A DNA stretch of 64,000 nucleotides from Pseudomonadota bacterium (GTDB lineage Bacteria > Pseudomonadota > Gammaproteobacteria > Steroidobacterales > Steroidobacteraceae), in the NCBI GenBank assembly GCA_025356075.1, contig JANXUT010000025.1:104818-168817 (forward strand), written 5' to 3'. Numbering within the stretch: position 1 is the first letter of the stretch; every line of letters begins with the position of its first letter. This document shows, piece by piece, positions 24,843-34,120 of this stretch. The notes beneath the pieces were generated by a model. It saw nothing but the letters and a program-made list of their open reading frames with translations, did not search any database and had not been told where the DNA came from. A program made the translations under genes and the position numbers.

Positions 24843-25682
24843 ATGAACCTTGAAGAGGTCCGGACGTTCCTCGAAGTCATCGAATCGGGAAGCCTCGTGG
24901 CCGCATCCCGGCGGCTCAACGTCACCCAGTCGACAGTCACGGCGCGGATCAATGCGCTCGAGGAGGAGGTTGGCCAGACACTGGTCCATCGCCACAAGTC
25001 CGGGGCCGAACTCACCGCCGCCGGGTTCAAGTTCAAGCGCTACGCCGAAGTGATGGTCCGGCTGTGGCGCCAGGCGCGCTATGAGGTTTCCCTGCCCGCG
25101 GGGTTCGACGGTGTCTGCAACCTCGGGCTCGAGTTTGACCTGTGGCGCAACGTCGGCCAGCGATTCATCGACCACGTGCACGAGCACTGTCCGACGGTTG
25201 CCATCGCCGCGTGGCCGGCCGAGCAGCGCCAGCTCGATCGCTGGCTCAACATGGGCCTCATCGACGTGGCGTTCTGCTACGCGCCGCAGGCTGGCGAGAA
25301 TTTCGCAAGCCGGGCGCTGTTCGACGATGACCTCGTTCTCGTCGCGGGACCGGCCGCGGCGGCGAGCGGAGCCGGGTACTTGTATGTCGACCACGGTGAT
25401 GAATTCAGGCGGCAGCACGCCGCGGCATTTCCGGGCGTGGCGACTTCCGCGCTGACCATCGCCTCGTCCGACTGGGCGCTCGATGTGCTTTTGCGCAAGG
25501 GCGGATCCGGGTACCTGCCACGCCGGCACGTCGCTCCGTTCCTCGCCGATGGGCGGCTCCTCGCGCGCGCCGACGCACCCGTGTTTCGCCGACGCGTCTA
25601 CGTCGTTGAAGCCGCCGAGGCGGTCACGGGCTGGGCGTGGTACGCCGAGGCCCTCGCCGCGGCGTCCCGCGCCGCGGCGTAG
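24843..25682 (+). CDS. LysR-family transcriptional regulator
   Basis: A 279-residue regulator. The N-terminal winged HTH is clear (MNLEEVRTFLEVIESGSLVA, RRLNVTQSTVTARINALEEE), followed by a substrate-binding domain with SWLYA-like but shortened features (LDRWLNMGLIDVAFCY). It is divergent from the oxygenase operon with an interrupted palindrome in the shared promoter, the usual arrangement for a LysR activator responding to a pathway intermediate. The start ATG at 24843 places the HTH at residue 5, as expected. Confidence 0.93.
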   Translation: MNLEEVRTFLEVIESGSLVAASRRLNVTQSTVTARINALEEEVGQTLVHRHKSGAELTAAGFKFKRYAEVMVRLWRQARYEVSLPAGFDGVCNLGLEFDLWRNVGQRFIDHVHEHCPTVAIAAWPAEQRQLDRWLNMGLIDVAFCYAPQAGENFASRALFDDDLVLVAGPAAAASGAGYLYVDHGDEFRRQHAAAFPGVATSALTIASSDWALDVLLRKGGSGYLPRRHVAPFLADGRLLARADAPVFRRRVYVVEAAEAVTGWAWYAEALAAASRAAA

Positions 25683-25691
25683 CCCGCCGCC

Positions 25692-27386
25692 TCAGTACCG
25701 ATCCCGGCCGAACTCAAGCGCGTTGGTCAGGTCGCCCATCGGGCGCTCGCCATTGAGGCTCAGCGCCCGGTCGCGCGACTCGAGCCCGGGGAGCGTCGGC
25801 AGCTCGAACCGTCGCGTGATGAGTCGCAGCACCGAGGCGGTGTCGTACTGCGTGTGGTCGACGAAGCCACGCTTCGCGAACGGCGAGATCAGGAGCGCCG
25901 GGATGCGGGTTCCCGGGCCCAACCGGTCGCCGGCGGGCGGCGACACGTGATCCCACACGCCGCCGAACTCATCGTAGGTCACCACGATCAGCATGTGCGG
26001 CCACTGCGGGCTCTTCCTCAGTTGCTCGATGAGGCCGGCGATGTGCGCATCGCCGTCCTCGAGGTTCGCATAGCCCTCGTGCTGGTTGAAATTGCCCTGC
26101 GGCTTGTAAAAGACGACTGCTGGCAGGGTGCCGGCGCCGGCGTCGGCAACGAGGTCGTCGTAGTCCTTCAGATGCTCGGTCCGTTCGCGTGCGTGCGTGA
26201 CCGGATCGAACGCTGCGTAGTAGTTGAACGGCGCGTGGTGCGGCTGGAAGTCGGGGTTGCCGCGCGGCGTCGAGGGCGCGTAGATGACCGTCCGCGCGGT
26301 GGTCGGCGGCTGCGTGCCGTCCGCGACCGCGGCGTTCCAGGAGCCCGCGTACCACTTCCACGAAACGCCACGATGATCGAGGAGATCGCCGATCGTCGTC
26401 TGCGTCTGTGGCGGCAACGTCGTCGGCGCCGCGGGACCGGCGTAGAGGAGGTTGGTCGCGGTCGCGTCGACCGGCGCGTTGCCGCTTGGCTGGTAGGGAG
26501 CCTGCATCGTGTTGACCGCGTGGTATTGCCCGTCACCGAAGTAGTTGAACGGTGCGATGGCGCCGCTCAGCACGAACGCCGGCGGTCCGTCGAGGGCCGA
26601 GACGGGCGAGGTCGGTTTCGTCGTGAGGTGGGGGAGGTACGCTCCGCTCGCGTCGGTGTCGAGGACCGCGATGGTCGGGTGCGCACCGCTCGGCGGTGCA
26701 TCGGCGTTCGGATACACCGGCGCGCACGCGCAGATGAGGTACTGGTGGTTCAGGAACGAGCCGCCGAATACGCCGGCGAAGAAGTTGTCGGCGAGCGTGT
26801 AGCGGCGCGCCAGCGCATAGAGGCGCGAGCCGCTGTAGTCGAAGTGTCCCATCGTGAGACCGCCCGCATCCGCCCACGCGGCGAAGCCGTCATTCTTGCC
26901 GCCGTTGATCTCCATTTGGTTCTCGAAGAAGCGATGATAGAGATCGCGGGTGACGGTCGAGGTCGACAGCTCGACGCCGGAGGCCGGCGCGAAAGCCGTC
27001 TCGATCTCGAACGGCGCATTCGGCAGGCCACCGCTCGCCGCCTGCGTGATGACGGGCGTGACCCCGGCGGCCGTTAGGCCGCCCCAGGTCTGCGGCAGGG
27101 TCGCGAGCACCGAACCATCCCGGTCCTTCTGCGGTACGTAGGCGGCACGGGGCCGGCCGGACCGATCGACGACTTCGCCAAGGCCGTGGGCGCCGGGAAA
27201 GCGGCCGAAGACGTTGTCAAAGGCGCGATTTTCCGCGTAAATCACCACGATCGTATCGAGGTTGCGCTGCAGCGCCTCGGTGACGGCGCGGTCCTGGCGC
27301 TGCTCCGATTGCGCCGGGGTGACGACGCAAGCGAGGGCAATTGCGCAGGCGAGGGGGATCGAGCGAACGGAAGTGATCGAATTCAT
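25692..27386 (-). CDS. secreted phosphoesterase (PF04185, AcpA/phospholipase C type)
   Basis: A 564-residue exported enzyme. The signal peptide (SIPLACAIALACVVTPAQS) precedes TIVVIYAENRAFDNVFGRFP, the family's first metal-binding block; then GHFDYSGSRLYALARRYTLADNFF, GGSFLNHQYLICACAP, VVTYDEFGGVWDHVSPP and IPALLISPFAKRGFVDHTQYD, all hallmarks of the phospholipase C / AcpA phosphatase family. The ATG at 27386 is chosen for the signal peptide. It probably liberates phosphate from organic phosphoesters in the periplasm or medium. It ends 10 bases from the LysR stop (convergent) and is divergent from the di-haem peroxidase. It is only distantly similar to the phosphoesterase at 20926. Confidence 0.9.
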   Translation of the reverse strand: MNSITSVRSIPLACAIALACVVTPAQSEQRQDRAVTEALQRNLDTIVVIYAENRAFDNVFGRFPGAHGLGEVVDRSGRPRAAYVPQKDRDGSVLATLPQTWGGLTAAGVTPVITQAASGGLPNAPFEIETAFAPASGVELSTSTVTRDLYHRFFENQMEINGGKNDGFAAWADAGGLTMGHFDYSGSRLYALARRYTLADNFFAGVFGGSFLNHQYLICACAPVYPNADAPPSGAHPTIAVLDTDASGAYLPHLTTKPTSPVSALDGPPAFVLSGAIAPFNYFGDGQYHAVNTMQAPYQPSGNAPVDATATNLLYAGPAAPTTLPPQTQTTIGDLLDHRGVSWKWYAGSWNAAVADGTQPPTTARTVIYAPSTPRGNPDFQPHHAPFNYYAAFDPVTHARERTEHLKDYDDLVADAGAGTLPAVVFYKPQGNFNQHEGYANLEDGDAHIAGLIEQLRKSPQWPHMLIVVTYDEFGGVWDHVSPPAGDRLGPGTRIPALLISPFAKRGFVDHTQYDTASVLRLITRRFELPTLPGLESRDRALSLNGERPMGDLTNALEFGRDRY

Positions 27387-27547
27387 GGCCGATGGTCCTG
27401 TGGGGGCCCGGGGGAGGCGCAAGCTTCCGTGCTGCCGGTGACGTGGCCATGACGCCTCGGTGACGCTTGTCTTGCGAGGACGAAAGCCGGCTCGCGCTCG
27501 CCGCTGTCATACTCGCGACACCCGCGGCTGCGATCATCAGTGCATTC

Positions 27548-28885
27548 ATGCGATCTGCCCCGACTACCGTGCGTGCTTGCCGCAGGACCCGGGTGAATCC
27601 AATCGCCTGGATCCGCTGGCTGCTGGTGGTGCCGGTCGCGCTGGCGATCGCTGCCGGCGTCGGCCTCGCTGCCGGCGCGCCTGCGCGCGCCTTCTATACG
27701 ACGCGGTACGAGAAGCAGCCCGCGGTTGGGACACTCGCACGCCTCGGCCGGCTCCTCTTCATGGACCCGTCGTTGTCGGCTTCCGGCGCGACTTCCTGTA
27801 GTAGCTGCCACGATCCGGCGCGCGCATTCGGACCACCGGATGGCGCGTCCGTGCAGCGAGCCGGCACGGGCCGGGAAAGCCCGGGCGTGCGCGCGGTCCC
27901 CTCGCTCACCTACACGCAGACGGTTCCGGCGTTCACGGAGCACTTCTTCGAGGATGATGGCGATGACAGCGAGGACCAGGGACCCGCCGGCGGGCGTACC
28001 TGGGATGGCCGCGCGGCCACTGCGCACGACCAGGCGCGCCTGCCGCTGCTCTCGCCGCTTGAAATGGCGAATGCGAGCGATGCGGACGTCGTGGCTCGGG
28101 TCGCCCGCGCCGCCTATGCCGCGCAGTTCCGCGCGGCGTTCGGCGAGCACTTCTTCGAGGATCCCGCGATCTCTATCAACGGTGTCCTGCTGGCGCTCGA
28201 GGTGTTCGAGCAATCGCCCGCGGAGTTCTACCCGTATTCAAGCAAGTATGACGCGTGGCTGCGTGGCCAGGCCTCGCTCAGCGTCGAGGAAGAGCGTGGC
28301 CGAAAGCTCTTCACCGATCCGATGCGCGGCAACTGCGAGCATTGCCACCCGAGCGGCATGCGCTTCGGCGCGCTCCCGCAGTTCACCGACTACGGCTACG
28401 TGGCGCTCGGCCTGCCGCGCAATCCCGCGATTCCCGCGAACGAGGATCCGGGCTATTTCGATCTCGGCTTGTGCGGGCCGTTCCGCAAGGACCTGGCCGC
28501 GCACGCGGCCTACTGTGGGCTCTTCCGGACGCCGTCGCTTCGGAACGTCGCCCTGCGGCGCGTCTTCTACCACAACGGCCTCGTCACCTCGCTGCGAGAC
28601 GCCGTCCGTTTCTACGCCGAGCGCGACGCTCGCCCGGATCGCTGGTATCCGCGCGCGGCGGACGGCTCGATCCAGAAATTCAACGACCTGCCCACGAGCA
28701 ACCACCGCAACGTCGAGATGGACCTACCGTTCGGCGAGGCAGCGGGTGCTGCCCCATCGTTGAGCGATGCCGACATCGATGACTTGGTCGCTTTCCTCGG
28801 CACGCTGACGGACGGATTCAGGACGACGGAGGCGCCAGCGCCTTCGACGGGCCACCAGGCGCCGGCTTCGCCTTCGCCTCGGTAG
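27548..28885 (+). CDS. MauG/CcpA-type di-haem cytochrome c peroxidase
   Basis: A 445-residue protein with a membrane-anchor or signal segment (LLVVPVALAIAAGVGLAAG). Two haem c sites are present: CSSCH with the preceding GRLLFMDPSLSASGATS block, and CEHCH in the second domain; LFRTPSLRNVALRRVFYHNG is the family's calcium/His region. Such enzymes reduce peroxide or post-translationally oxidise partner proteins. The ATG at 27548 was chosen over upstream TTG codons. The following gene encodes a secreted beta-propeller, a possible partner. Pro/Ser-rich tail of about 25 residues at the C-terminus. Confidence 0.88.
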   Translation: MRSAPTTVRACRRTRVNPIAWIRWLLVVPVALAIAAGVGLAAGAPARAFYTTRYEKQPAVGTLARLGRLLFMDPSLSASGATSCSSCHDPARAFGPPDGASVQRAGTGRESPGVRAVPSLTYTQTVPAFTEHFFEDDGDDSEDQGPAGGRTWDGRAATAHDQARLPLLSPLEMANASDADVVARVARAAYAAQFRAAFGEHFFEDPAISINGVLLALEVFEQSPAEFYPYSSKYDAWLRGQASLSVEEERGRKLFTDPMRGNCEHCHPSGMRFGALPQFTDYGYVALGLPRNPAIPANEDPGYFDLGLCGPFRKDLAAHAAYCGLFRTPSLRNVALRRVFYHNGLVTSLRDAVRFYAERDARPDRWYPRAADGSIQKFNDLPTSNHRNVEMDLPFGEAAGAAPSLSDADIDDLVAFLGTLTDGFRTTEAPAPSTGHQAPASPSPR

Positions 28886-28972
28886 TAGTCACGTGCGCAC
28901 CGTGCCGCGCGGTTGGCGACCGCAACCGGACCTCTTACACTTGGGCTCGGTCGTGGCTTAGGGGATGGCGGC

Positions 28973-30364
28973 GTGCGTAATTTGGACCAGGTCCCCGACA
29001 CCGCCGGCCGGTCATCGTCGCGCCGAACCTCGCCGTGGTTCGCGATGTGCCTCGCGGCGTTGGTCATCTCGCGCGCGAGCGAAGCGAGTACCTGGATCGA
29101 TGACTACGTCGACGTGGCGACGCGAGCGGAGGCAGCGTGCCAGGCGCACGAGCTCAAGGGTTGTCACGATGGCCTGGTTCGCCTCGGCGAGCTGACGGAC
29201 GGGCGGCCCGACTTCAGGTGCCGTCTCGTGCCAATCGACGCCGGGCTCGGGCACGCGGACGCGGCGCTCAAGGACCTCTCGCTCTGCATCCGGTCGGGCC
29301 TCACGTTCAAGGACCTGTCGACAGATCCCAAACTCGAGTCGGTTCGGGCGTCGGCGGGATACGCGGCCGTCGCGCGTGAATCGCGCCGGCTCGCGGCGCC
29401 CGCCACCGACTACTCAGTGCACCTTGCACTCTATGACTCGGCGTTGATCGCCGAGGATGTCGCCTACGATCCCGCGCATGGGACGTTCTACGTCAGCAGC
29501 GTGCGGCAGCGGAAGATCCTGCGAATCGGCCGGGACGGCGCGGTGGAAGACTTCATCACAGCGGCGCAGGCGCCGCTCTGGGGCGTGTATGCGCTGGCGG
29601 TCGACTCGACGCGGGGCTTCCTCTGGGCCACGACGACCGCCGGTGCGGAGTCGCCTCCGTTCGAACCCCGGGAGGAAGGCACCTCGGCGGTCCTGAAGTT
29701 CGACCTCGGTACTCGTGCGCTCCTCGCGCGCTACGAGCTGCACGACGGGCGGCATCACGGCTTTGGCGACGTCACTCTCGCCGCCGACGGCGAGCTTTTT
29801 GTGTCGGACGGGATCGACGGTGGCGTGTACCGGATCAAGGCCGGGGAGGGGAGCGAATTTGTGACTCTGGTCGCGACCGGATCTCTCCGGTCCCCTCAGA
29901 CGCCGGCGCTGATCCCCGGGAACAGCAGGCTCCTTGTGCCTGATTATTCGCGCGGTATCGCCGTGGTCGATCTACAGGGCGGAGCGGTGAGCTGGCTTCG
30001 CCACCCGCCCGAGCTCGCTCTCTTCGGAATCGACGGCCTCTACCTCGATGGGCGCACGCTGATCGCCATCCAGAACGGCACGCTGCCCGAGCGAGTCCTG
30101 GTCATGGGGCTCGATTCGACTTGCACGCGGGTCACGGACTGGCACGTCGCCGTCGCGAACGTCGCGGCACTCGGCGATCCGACACACGGGACGTTCGTCG
30201 GGCGGCAGTTCGACTTCATCGCCAATAGCGGCTGGGATCGCGTGAAGGAAGACGGGAGCCTTGGCGATGAGGCGACGGCGACGCCGGCTGAACTCTGGCG
30301 GCTCCACCTGCCGGCGACCGGCAAGGCGCGTGGTACCGCGTGCCGAGCAGCCGGCACCGGCTGA
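28973..30364 (+). CDS. secreted beta-propeller protein (SMP-30/NHL-like)
   Basis: A 463-residue exported protein. A short hydrophobic segment near residues 20-35 (WFAMCLAALVISRASEAS) is followed by a Cys-containing helical part (about 40-130, CQAHELKGCHDG, TPR-like with DPKLESVRA) and then a propeller with repeated blades (AEDVAYDPAHGTFYVSS, YALAVDSTRGFLWAT, GDVTLAADGELFVSDG, GIDGLYLDGRTLIAI). No catalytic site is evident. The start is uncertain: GTG 28973 is used, ATG 29045 is also possible. It lies 87 bases downstream of the di-haem peroxidase and could be its partner. Confidence 0.75.
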   Translation: MRNLDQVPDTAGRSSSRRTSPWFAMCLAALVISRASEASTWIDDYVDVATRAEAACQAHELKGCHDGLVRLGELTDGRPDFRCRLVPIDAGLGHADAALKDLSLCIRSGLTFKDLSTDPKLESVRASAGYAAVARESRRLAAPATDYSVHLALYDSALIAEDVAYDPAHGTFYVSSVRQRKILRIGRDGAVEDFITAAQAPLWGVYALAVDSTRGFLWATTTAGAESPPFEPREEGTSAVLKFDLGTRALLARYELHDGRHHGFGDVTLAADGELFVSDGIDGGVYRIKAGEGSEFVTLVATGSLRSPQTPALIPGNSRLLVPDYSRGIAVVDLQGGAVSWLRHPPELALFGIDGLYLDGRTLIAIQNGTLPERVLVMGLDSTCTRVTDWHVAVANVAALGDPTHGTFVGRQFDFIANSGWDRVKEDGSLGDEATATPAELWRLHLPATGKARGTACRAAGTG

Positions 30365-30391
30365 GGAAGCTGGAGGTCCCGACGGCCGGGG

Positions 30392-32218
30392 TCAGAACGG
30401 CGCGAGCCGCTCGACGGCTTCAATCGTCATCGGGCCGGTGCCGGAGTTCACCTTCGTGCCGTCGGGGAGGCCCGCCGCCTTGGCCGTCCGTATCGAGATC
30501 ATCCCGTTCGGAAAGAGAATCACCTCGTTCTCGCCGGAGCCGGTCATCGCCGGTATGAACCGCTTGCTGTGGTCGCGCGGCGAGCGGTACGGCAGGTAGT
30601 GAAACCCCAGACGATAGAGTTCCGACGTGTCCCCTCCGGGCGGAGAGGTCTGCGGGCCGAGTGCCCGGTCGCCGCTGACGACGAGCGCATCGCGTGCCGC
30701 CAGAAGATCTGCCACCAGTTCGCGATTGAGGATCTGCTGGCCGGCGTGTTCACCGCGATGCTGGTAAAGCAGGGCAATCTTCGCGAGGTCATCGAGTGTC
30801 GGGTAGTAGCCGGCATTGAACCAGACCTGGCCGAGGTGGCCGTCGGTCTCGCGAGTACGGACCGCCGGCGCATGCAGTATGCCGATCGGCGCGAACACTT
30901 CCGCTTCCAGCATCTGCCAGACGTCGGCCGCCGGACCGCGAACCGACTTGAGGAAGCCATTGATCGCTGCTCCGAGCAGGTAGAAGTCCTGGTCGCGATA
31001 GCGCATGACGGTTCCAGGCTCCCACGGATACGGCCGCAGGTGGCTGACGATGTGCGCGAGCTTCTCGGCGTGCGAGGGCGCCGTGTACCAGCCGTCGTAA
31101 TCGCCGTCGAGGTACCCGTCGTAGACATCATTGGGGTTCGTTCGAAACGTCCCCATGCCGCCGAAGCCGGAGGCCATGCTCGCCGCATCGATGAACCGGA
31201 CGCGGTCGTACTTCGGATCGAGTCCCTTCACGTAGTCGCCGACCCGAAGCGTCAGTACATACGGCCCGTACACTTCGGCGAGATGCAATAGCGCGAGCGG
31301 CGCGCCAACGCTCTTCATGATGGAGCGAACGCCGAAGCGCATCTCGAGCGGGTACGGATAGGAGCCGTAAGGCGTTGACTCGGCCTGGTAATAGAGGACG
31401 CCATCGCGCACGAGCGCGGTAGCCACTATCCACTTCGGGTCGAGCGGACCGCCGAAGCCCTCGAGCGCGCCTGCCGGCGCGCCGCGCACAAGCTCTTCCC
31501 ACGGTTTCGTCGGCAGGCGCCCCGCGAGCTCGGCGACCGCCGCGGCGCGACGGGAGTCAAGATTCTCGATCGCCGTGCCCAGAAGCTCGGTTGACGCCGA
31601 GCCCCACCCGACGAAGTGCGGCCGCACGAGGTACGGCGCGGTCTGCTGCACGAACTGGAACCGCAATCGCGTCACGGCACCGGGTCGATAGAAGAACGTG
31701 GCCAGGCCCTGGTGGGCGTGGTTCTCGGTGTCGTTGACCAGCATCAGCGGGAACGCCGCGCGCGACCATTCGCCGTCCCCGGCTTCCTTCCAAACGCGGC
31801 CGAACTGCGGGATTACCCGCCAGTAGCTCACTGCTCCGGCACGCGTTGCCGGCTCGGCGACCATCTCGCCACGCTGAACCGGCACTAGCACGCCGTCCTC
31901 TGCAAAGAAGGCGAGCGTCACTGCCGGAAAGAGCCGCGCATCCCGACCGCCTACGATGGGCGAGGCCAAGGCCGGGATCGTCTGCATGATGGCTTGCGAG
32001 ATGCGCAGCGTGCCCGAGAACGGCCCCGCCACCATGGCACCGGCAGGAGGACGGAATATCGTGTTCGGCAGCGGCGCTGCCGGTGCGTGCTCGCCCGCAA
32101 TCGAAGTTACCGTCAGTCCGGCGGCGACGGCCGATCCGACGCGGCCAAAAGCGCCGAGCGCGAGAACCACGACGAGGGCTGCGGTGGTGGGGGAACGGTG
32201 GTGGGGAATCGTGGTCAC
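30392..32218 (-). CDS. secreted serine hydrolase (class C beta-lactamase family)
   Basis: A 608-residue protein starting at a GTG with AGGAAGACC upstream and a signal peptide (AALVVVLALGAFGRVGSAVA). The N-terminal 250 residues are unrecognised; the C-terminal half has the penicillin-binding fold with SxxK in RSIMKSVGAP and a Tyr region YRDQDFYLLGAAING that replaces the usual YxN by YRD. The altered motif and long N-terminal domain make true beta-lactamase activity unlikely; esterase or peptidase activity is the safer reading. It lies 28 bases from the propeller stop (convergent). Confidence 0.82.
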   Translation of the reverse strand: MTTIPHHRSPTTAALVVVLALGAFGRVGSAVAAGLTVTSIAGEHAPAAPLPNTIFRPPAGAMVAGPFSGTLRISQAIMQTIPALASPIVGGRDARLFPAVTLAFFAEDGVLVPVQRGEMVAEPATRAGAVSYWRVIPQFGRVWKEAGDGEWSRAAFPLMLVNDTENHAHQGLATFFYRPGAVTRLRFQFVQQTAPYLVRPHFVGWGSASTELLGTAIENLDSRRAAAVAELAGRLPTKPWEELVRGAPAGALEGFGGPLDPKWIVATALVRDGVLYYQAESTPYGSYPYPLEMRFGVRSIMKSVGAPLALLHLAEVYGPYVLTLRVGDYVKGLDPKYDRVRFIDAASMASGFGGMGTFRTNPNDVYDGYLDGDYDGWYTAPSHAEKLAHIVSHLRPYPWEPGTVMRYRDQDFYLLGAAINGFLKSVRGPAADVWQMLEAEVFAPIGILHAPAVRTRETDGHLGQVWFNAGYYPTLDDLAKIALLYQHRGEHAGQQILNRELVADLLAARDALVVSGDRALGPQTSPPGGDTSELYRLGFHYLPYRSPRDHSKRFIPAMTGSGENEVILFPNGMISIRTAKAAGLPDGTKVNSGTGPMTIEAVERLAPF

Positions 32219-32454
32219 GGGTCTTCCTGTGAGCGATCGTCGCGCCCGTCAAATAACGATCGACGTCTCGGCCAGCCTGCGCACCGCTTGAATCGGCGGC
32301 ATCGTACACCGTCGCGGTCGGTCGGGCGACGGGACGGCTCGACCTGCAATACCGCTCAAAACCAAATGATCAGCGCCGTGCGCCGTGCGCGGTCGCGGAC
32401 GGGAGCTGCGCAGCAACTGGCGCGCCGCGCCGGCGCACGGGGCGTCCATCGCCG

Positions 32455-33309
32455 TTACGGGTGCACGCCCTCGGCAACGACGGTCTGGCGCTGCCGGCCG
32501 AGGCCTTGGACCTCGAGCTCCATGACATCACCGGGATTGAGGAAGCGGGGCGGCTTTTCGCCGAGCCCGACGCCCGCCGGAGTACCGGTCGAGATGACAT
32601 CCCCGGGATGCAAGGTCATGAATCGCGACACGTAGCTGACGAGAAAGTCGGGCTTGAAGATCATGTTCGCCGTGCTTCCGTTCTGGCAGCGGCGACCGTT
32701 CACCTCGAGCCAGAGCGCGAGATTGTTGACATCGCCGGCCTCCTCGGCGGTCACGAGCCATGGTCCGAGCGGCCCGAACGAATCGCAGCCCTTGCCCTTG
32801 TCCCATGTGCCACCGCGTTCGAGCTGGAACTCGCGCTCCGAGACATCGTTGACGACGCAGTATCCGGCTACGTGGCGACGAGCGTCATCCTCGCTCACGT
32901 AGCGCGCCCGAGCCCCAATGACGATGGCGAGCTCGACCTCCCAGTCGAGCTTCTTCGAATCCCGCGGGCGGACCACCGGATCGTTCGGGCCGACAATCGC
33001 GCTCGTCGCCTTCATGAACACGATCGGCTCCTTCGGGAGCCTCGCGCCGGTTTCCGCCGCATGGTCGGAGTAGTTGAGCCCTATGCAGATGAATTTCCCC
33101 ACACCGGCGACGCATGGGCCAATGCGGGCGTCGTGTGGGATGGCGCGCAGGGACTTCGGGTCAAGCGATCGAAGCTTCGTCAGTGACGCGGGCGACAAAG
33201 CGGCGCCGCCGACGTCGGGGACATGGTCGGCCAGGTCACGATAAATGCCGTCGGCATCCACCAGTACGGGTCGCTCCTCGCCGGGGCGGCCGACTCGCGC
33301 GAGTTTCAC
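32455..33309 (-). CDS. fumarylacetoacetate hydrolase (FAH) family protein
   Basis: A 284-residue enzyme. The GTG at 33309 with GAGGAT upstream gives the normal family start (VKLARVGRPGEERPVLVD), whereas the longer frame would add 61 odd residues. CIGLNYSDHAAETG, IVFMKATSAIVGPNDPV, DWEVELAIVIG (metal-binding Glu), GYCVVNDVSEREFQ and GDVISTGTPAGVGLG are canonical. Members hydrolyse or decarboxylate 2-oxo-acid products such as ureidoglycolate, fumarylpyruvate or 2-hydroxyhepta-2,4-diene-1,7-dioate. Substrate unknown. It is divergent from a small CydP-like gene and a secreted RidA. Confidence 0.93.
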   Translation of the reverse strand: MKLARVGRPGEERPVLVDADGIYRDLADHVPDVGGAALSPASLTKLRSLDPKSLRAIPHDARIGPCVAGVGKFICIGLNYSDHAAETGARLPKEPIVFMKATSAIVGPNDPVVRPRDSKKLDWEVELAIVIGARARYVSEDDARRHVAGYCVVNDVSEREFQLERGGTWDKGKGCDSFGPLGPWLVTAEEAGDVNNLALWLEVNGRRCQNGSTANMIFKPDFLVSYVSRFMTLHPGDVISTGTPAGVGLGEKPPRFLNPGDVMELEVQGLGRQRQTVVAEGVHP

Positions 33310-33493
33310 TAGTTCATCCTCGAAAGGCGCGCCAGAGCGAGCCGGTTGTGCCAATGCGAAAAGCGAAAGCCAATTATAGGTGCGGTGGCCGCCCGTCGTC
33401 ACGAGCGAACCGCCGGTCGAGGTGGCGGCGCGGAGAGTTCCGGAGCATAGTGAAGCGAAGCAAACGGAAATAGTCGCCCTACGGTGGGGCATC

Positions 33494-33697
33494 GTGCCGC
33501 TCGACGCTGAACTACGCCCGCGATCTCTCGAGACCTATCGACCGCGCCGCGACGTCGCTGCGGCTTTCGTGCTGAAGGCCATCTTGCTCGCGGCTCTGTA
33601 CCTCCTCTTCTTCGGCTCGACCGCGCGCCCGCCGGCGGATGCAGCGGCGACGGCAGCCGCGATCGTTCCCGGCCCGACGCCGAGGCCGAACCCTTGA
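33494..33697 (+). CDS. small membrane protein, CydP-like
   Basis: A 67-residue peptide from a GTG start. A basic stretch RPRRDVAAAFVLKAILLAALYLLFF forms a single membrane helix and resembles the small cytochrome bd oxidase-associated protein CydP, which has the pattern basic-helix-FF. No cydAB genes are in the window, so the assignment rests on the helix alone. The tail is Ala/Pro-rich. Confidence 0.45.
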   Translation: MPLDAELRPRSLETYRPRRDVAAAFVLKAILLAALYLLFFGSTARPPADAAATAAAIVPGPTPRPNP

Positions 33698-34120
33698 GCA
33701 TGCCGACCGACGCCGGCGACGGGATCGTAGCCGGGTCATCAAGTCGCGTTAGGCAGCTTCCATAATCCAACGATCAAGACGTCGCGTAATTCGGTCTTGC
33801 GATTCGGTGACGATCTTCTCGTGAGTCGCCTCGCGCGATGGATTTGACACGATGTCTCCGTGTCACCGAGAGCCCCTGCTGCCCGATCTGTCGCGGCGCG
33901 CGGTTGGACCTACACTTCTATATACCGAGCGTCCCGCCGGAGAAGCGTATCGGTGGGCGCCGTGATGCCGCGTCGCAGCACGCCGGCGGACGCCATGCCG
34001 CCCTGGGGAGGGTCGGGACGGCCCGAATCTGGCTCCATCGCACGCCAATCTGGCGGATCGAGCGCGGGCCCCTATTATTGGCAATCGTTGGGCCGCCTAC
34101 CGTGGCCGAGGAGTCCTGCC
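33698..34120. other. intergenic region before the secreted RidA gene
   Basis: No convincing gene in about 420 bases. Somewhat less G+C-rich around 33740-33860 and 33905-33925, where the promoter for the RidA-like gene may lie. Confidence 0.4.

Noticed and set aside
30392..32218. Antibiotic-resistance beta-lactamase
   Set aside because: Large extra N-terminal domain and a non-canonical Tyr motif; the family is mostly esterases and peptidases.
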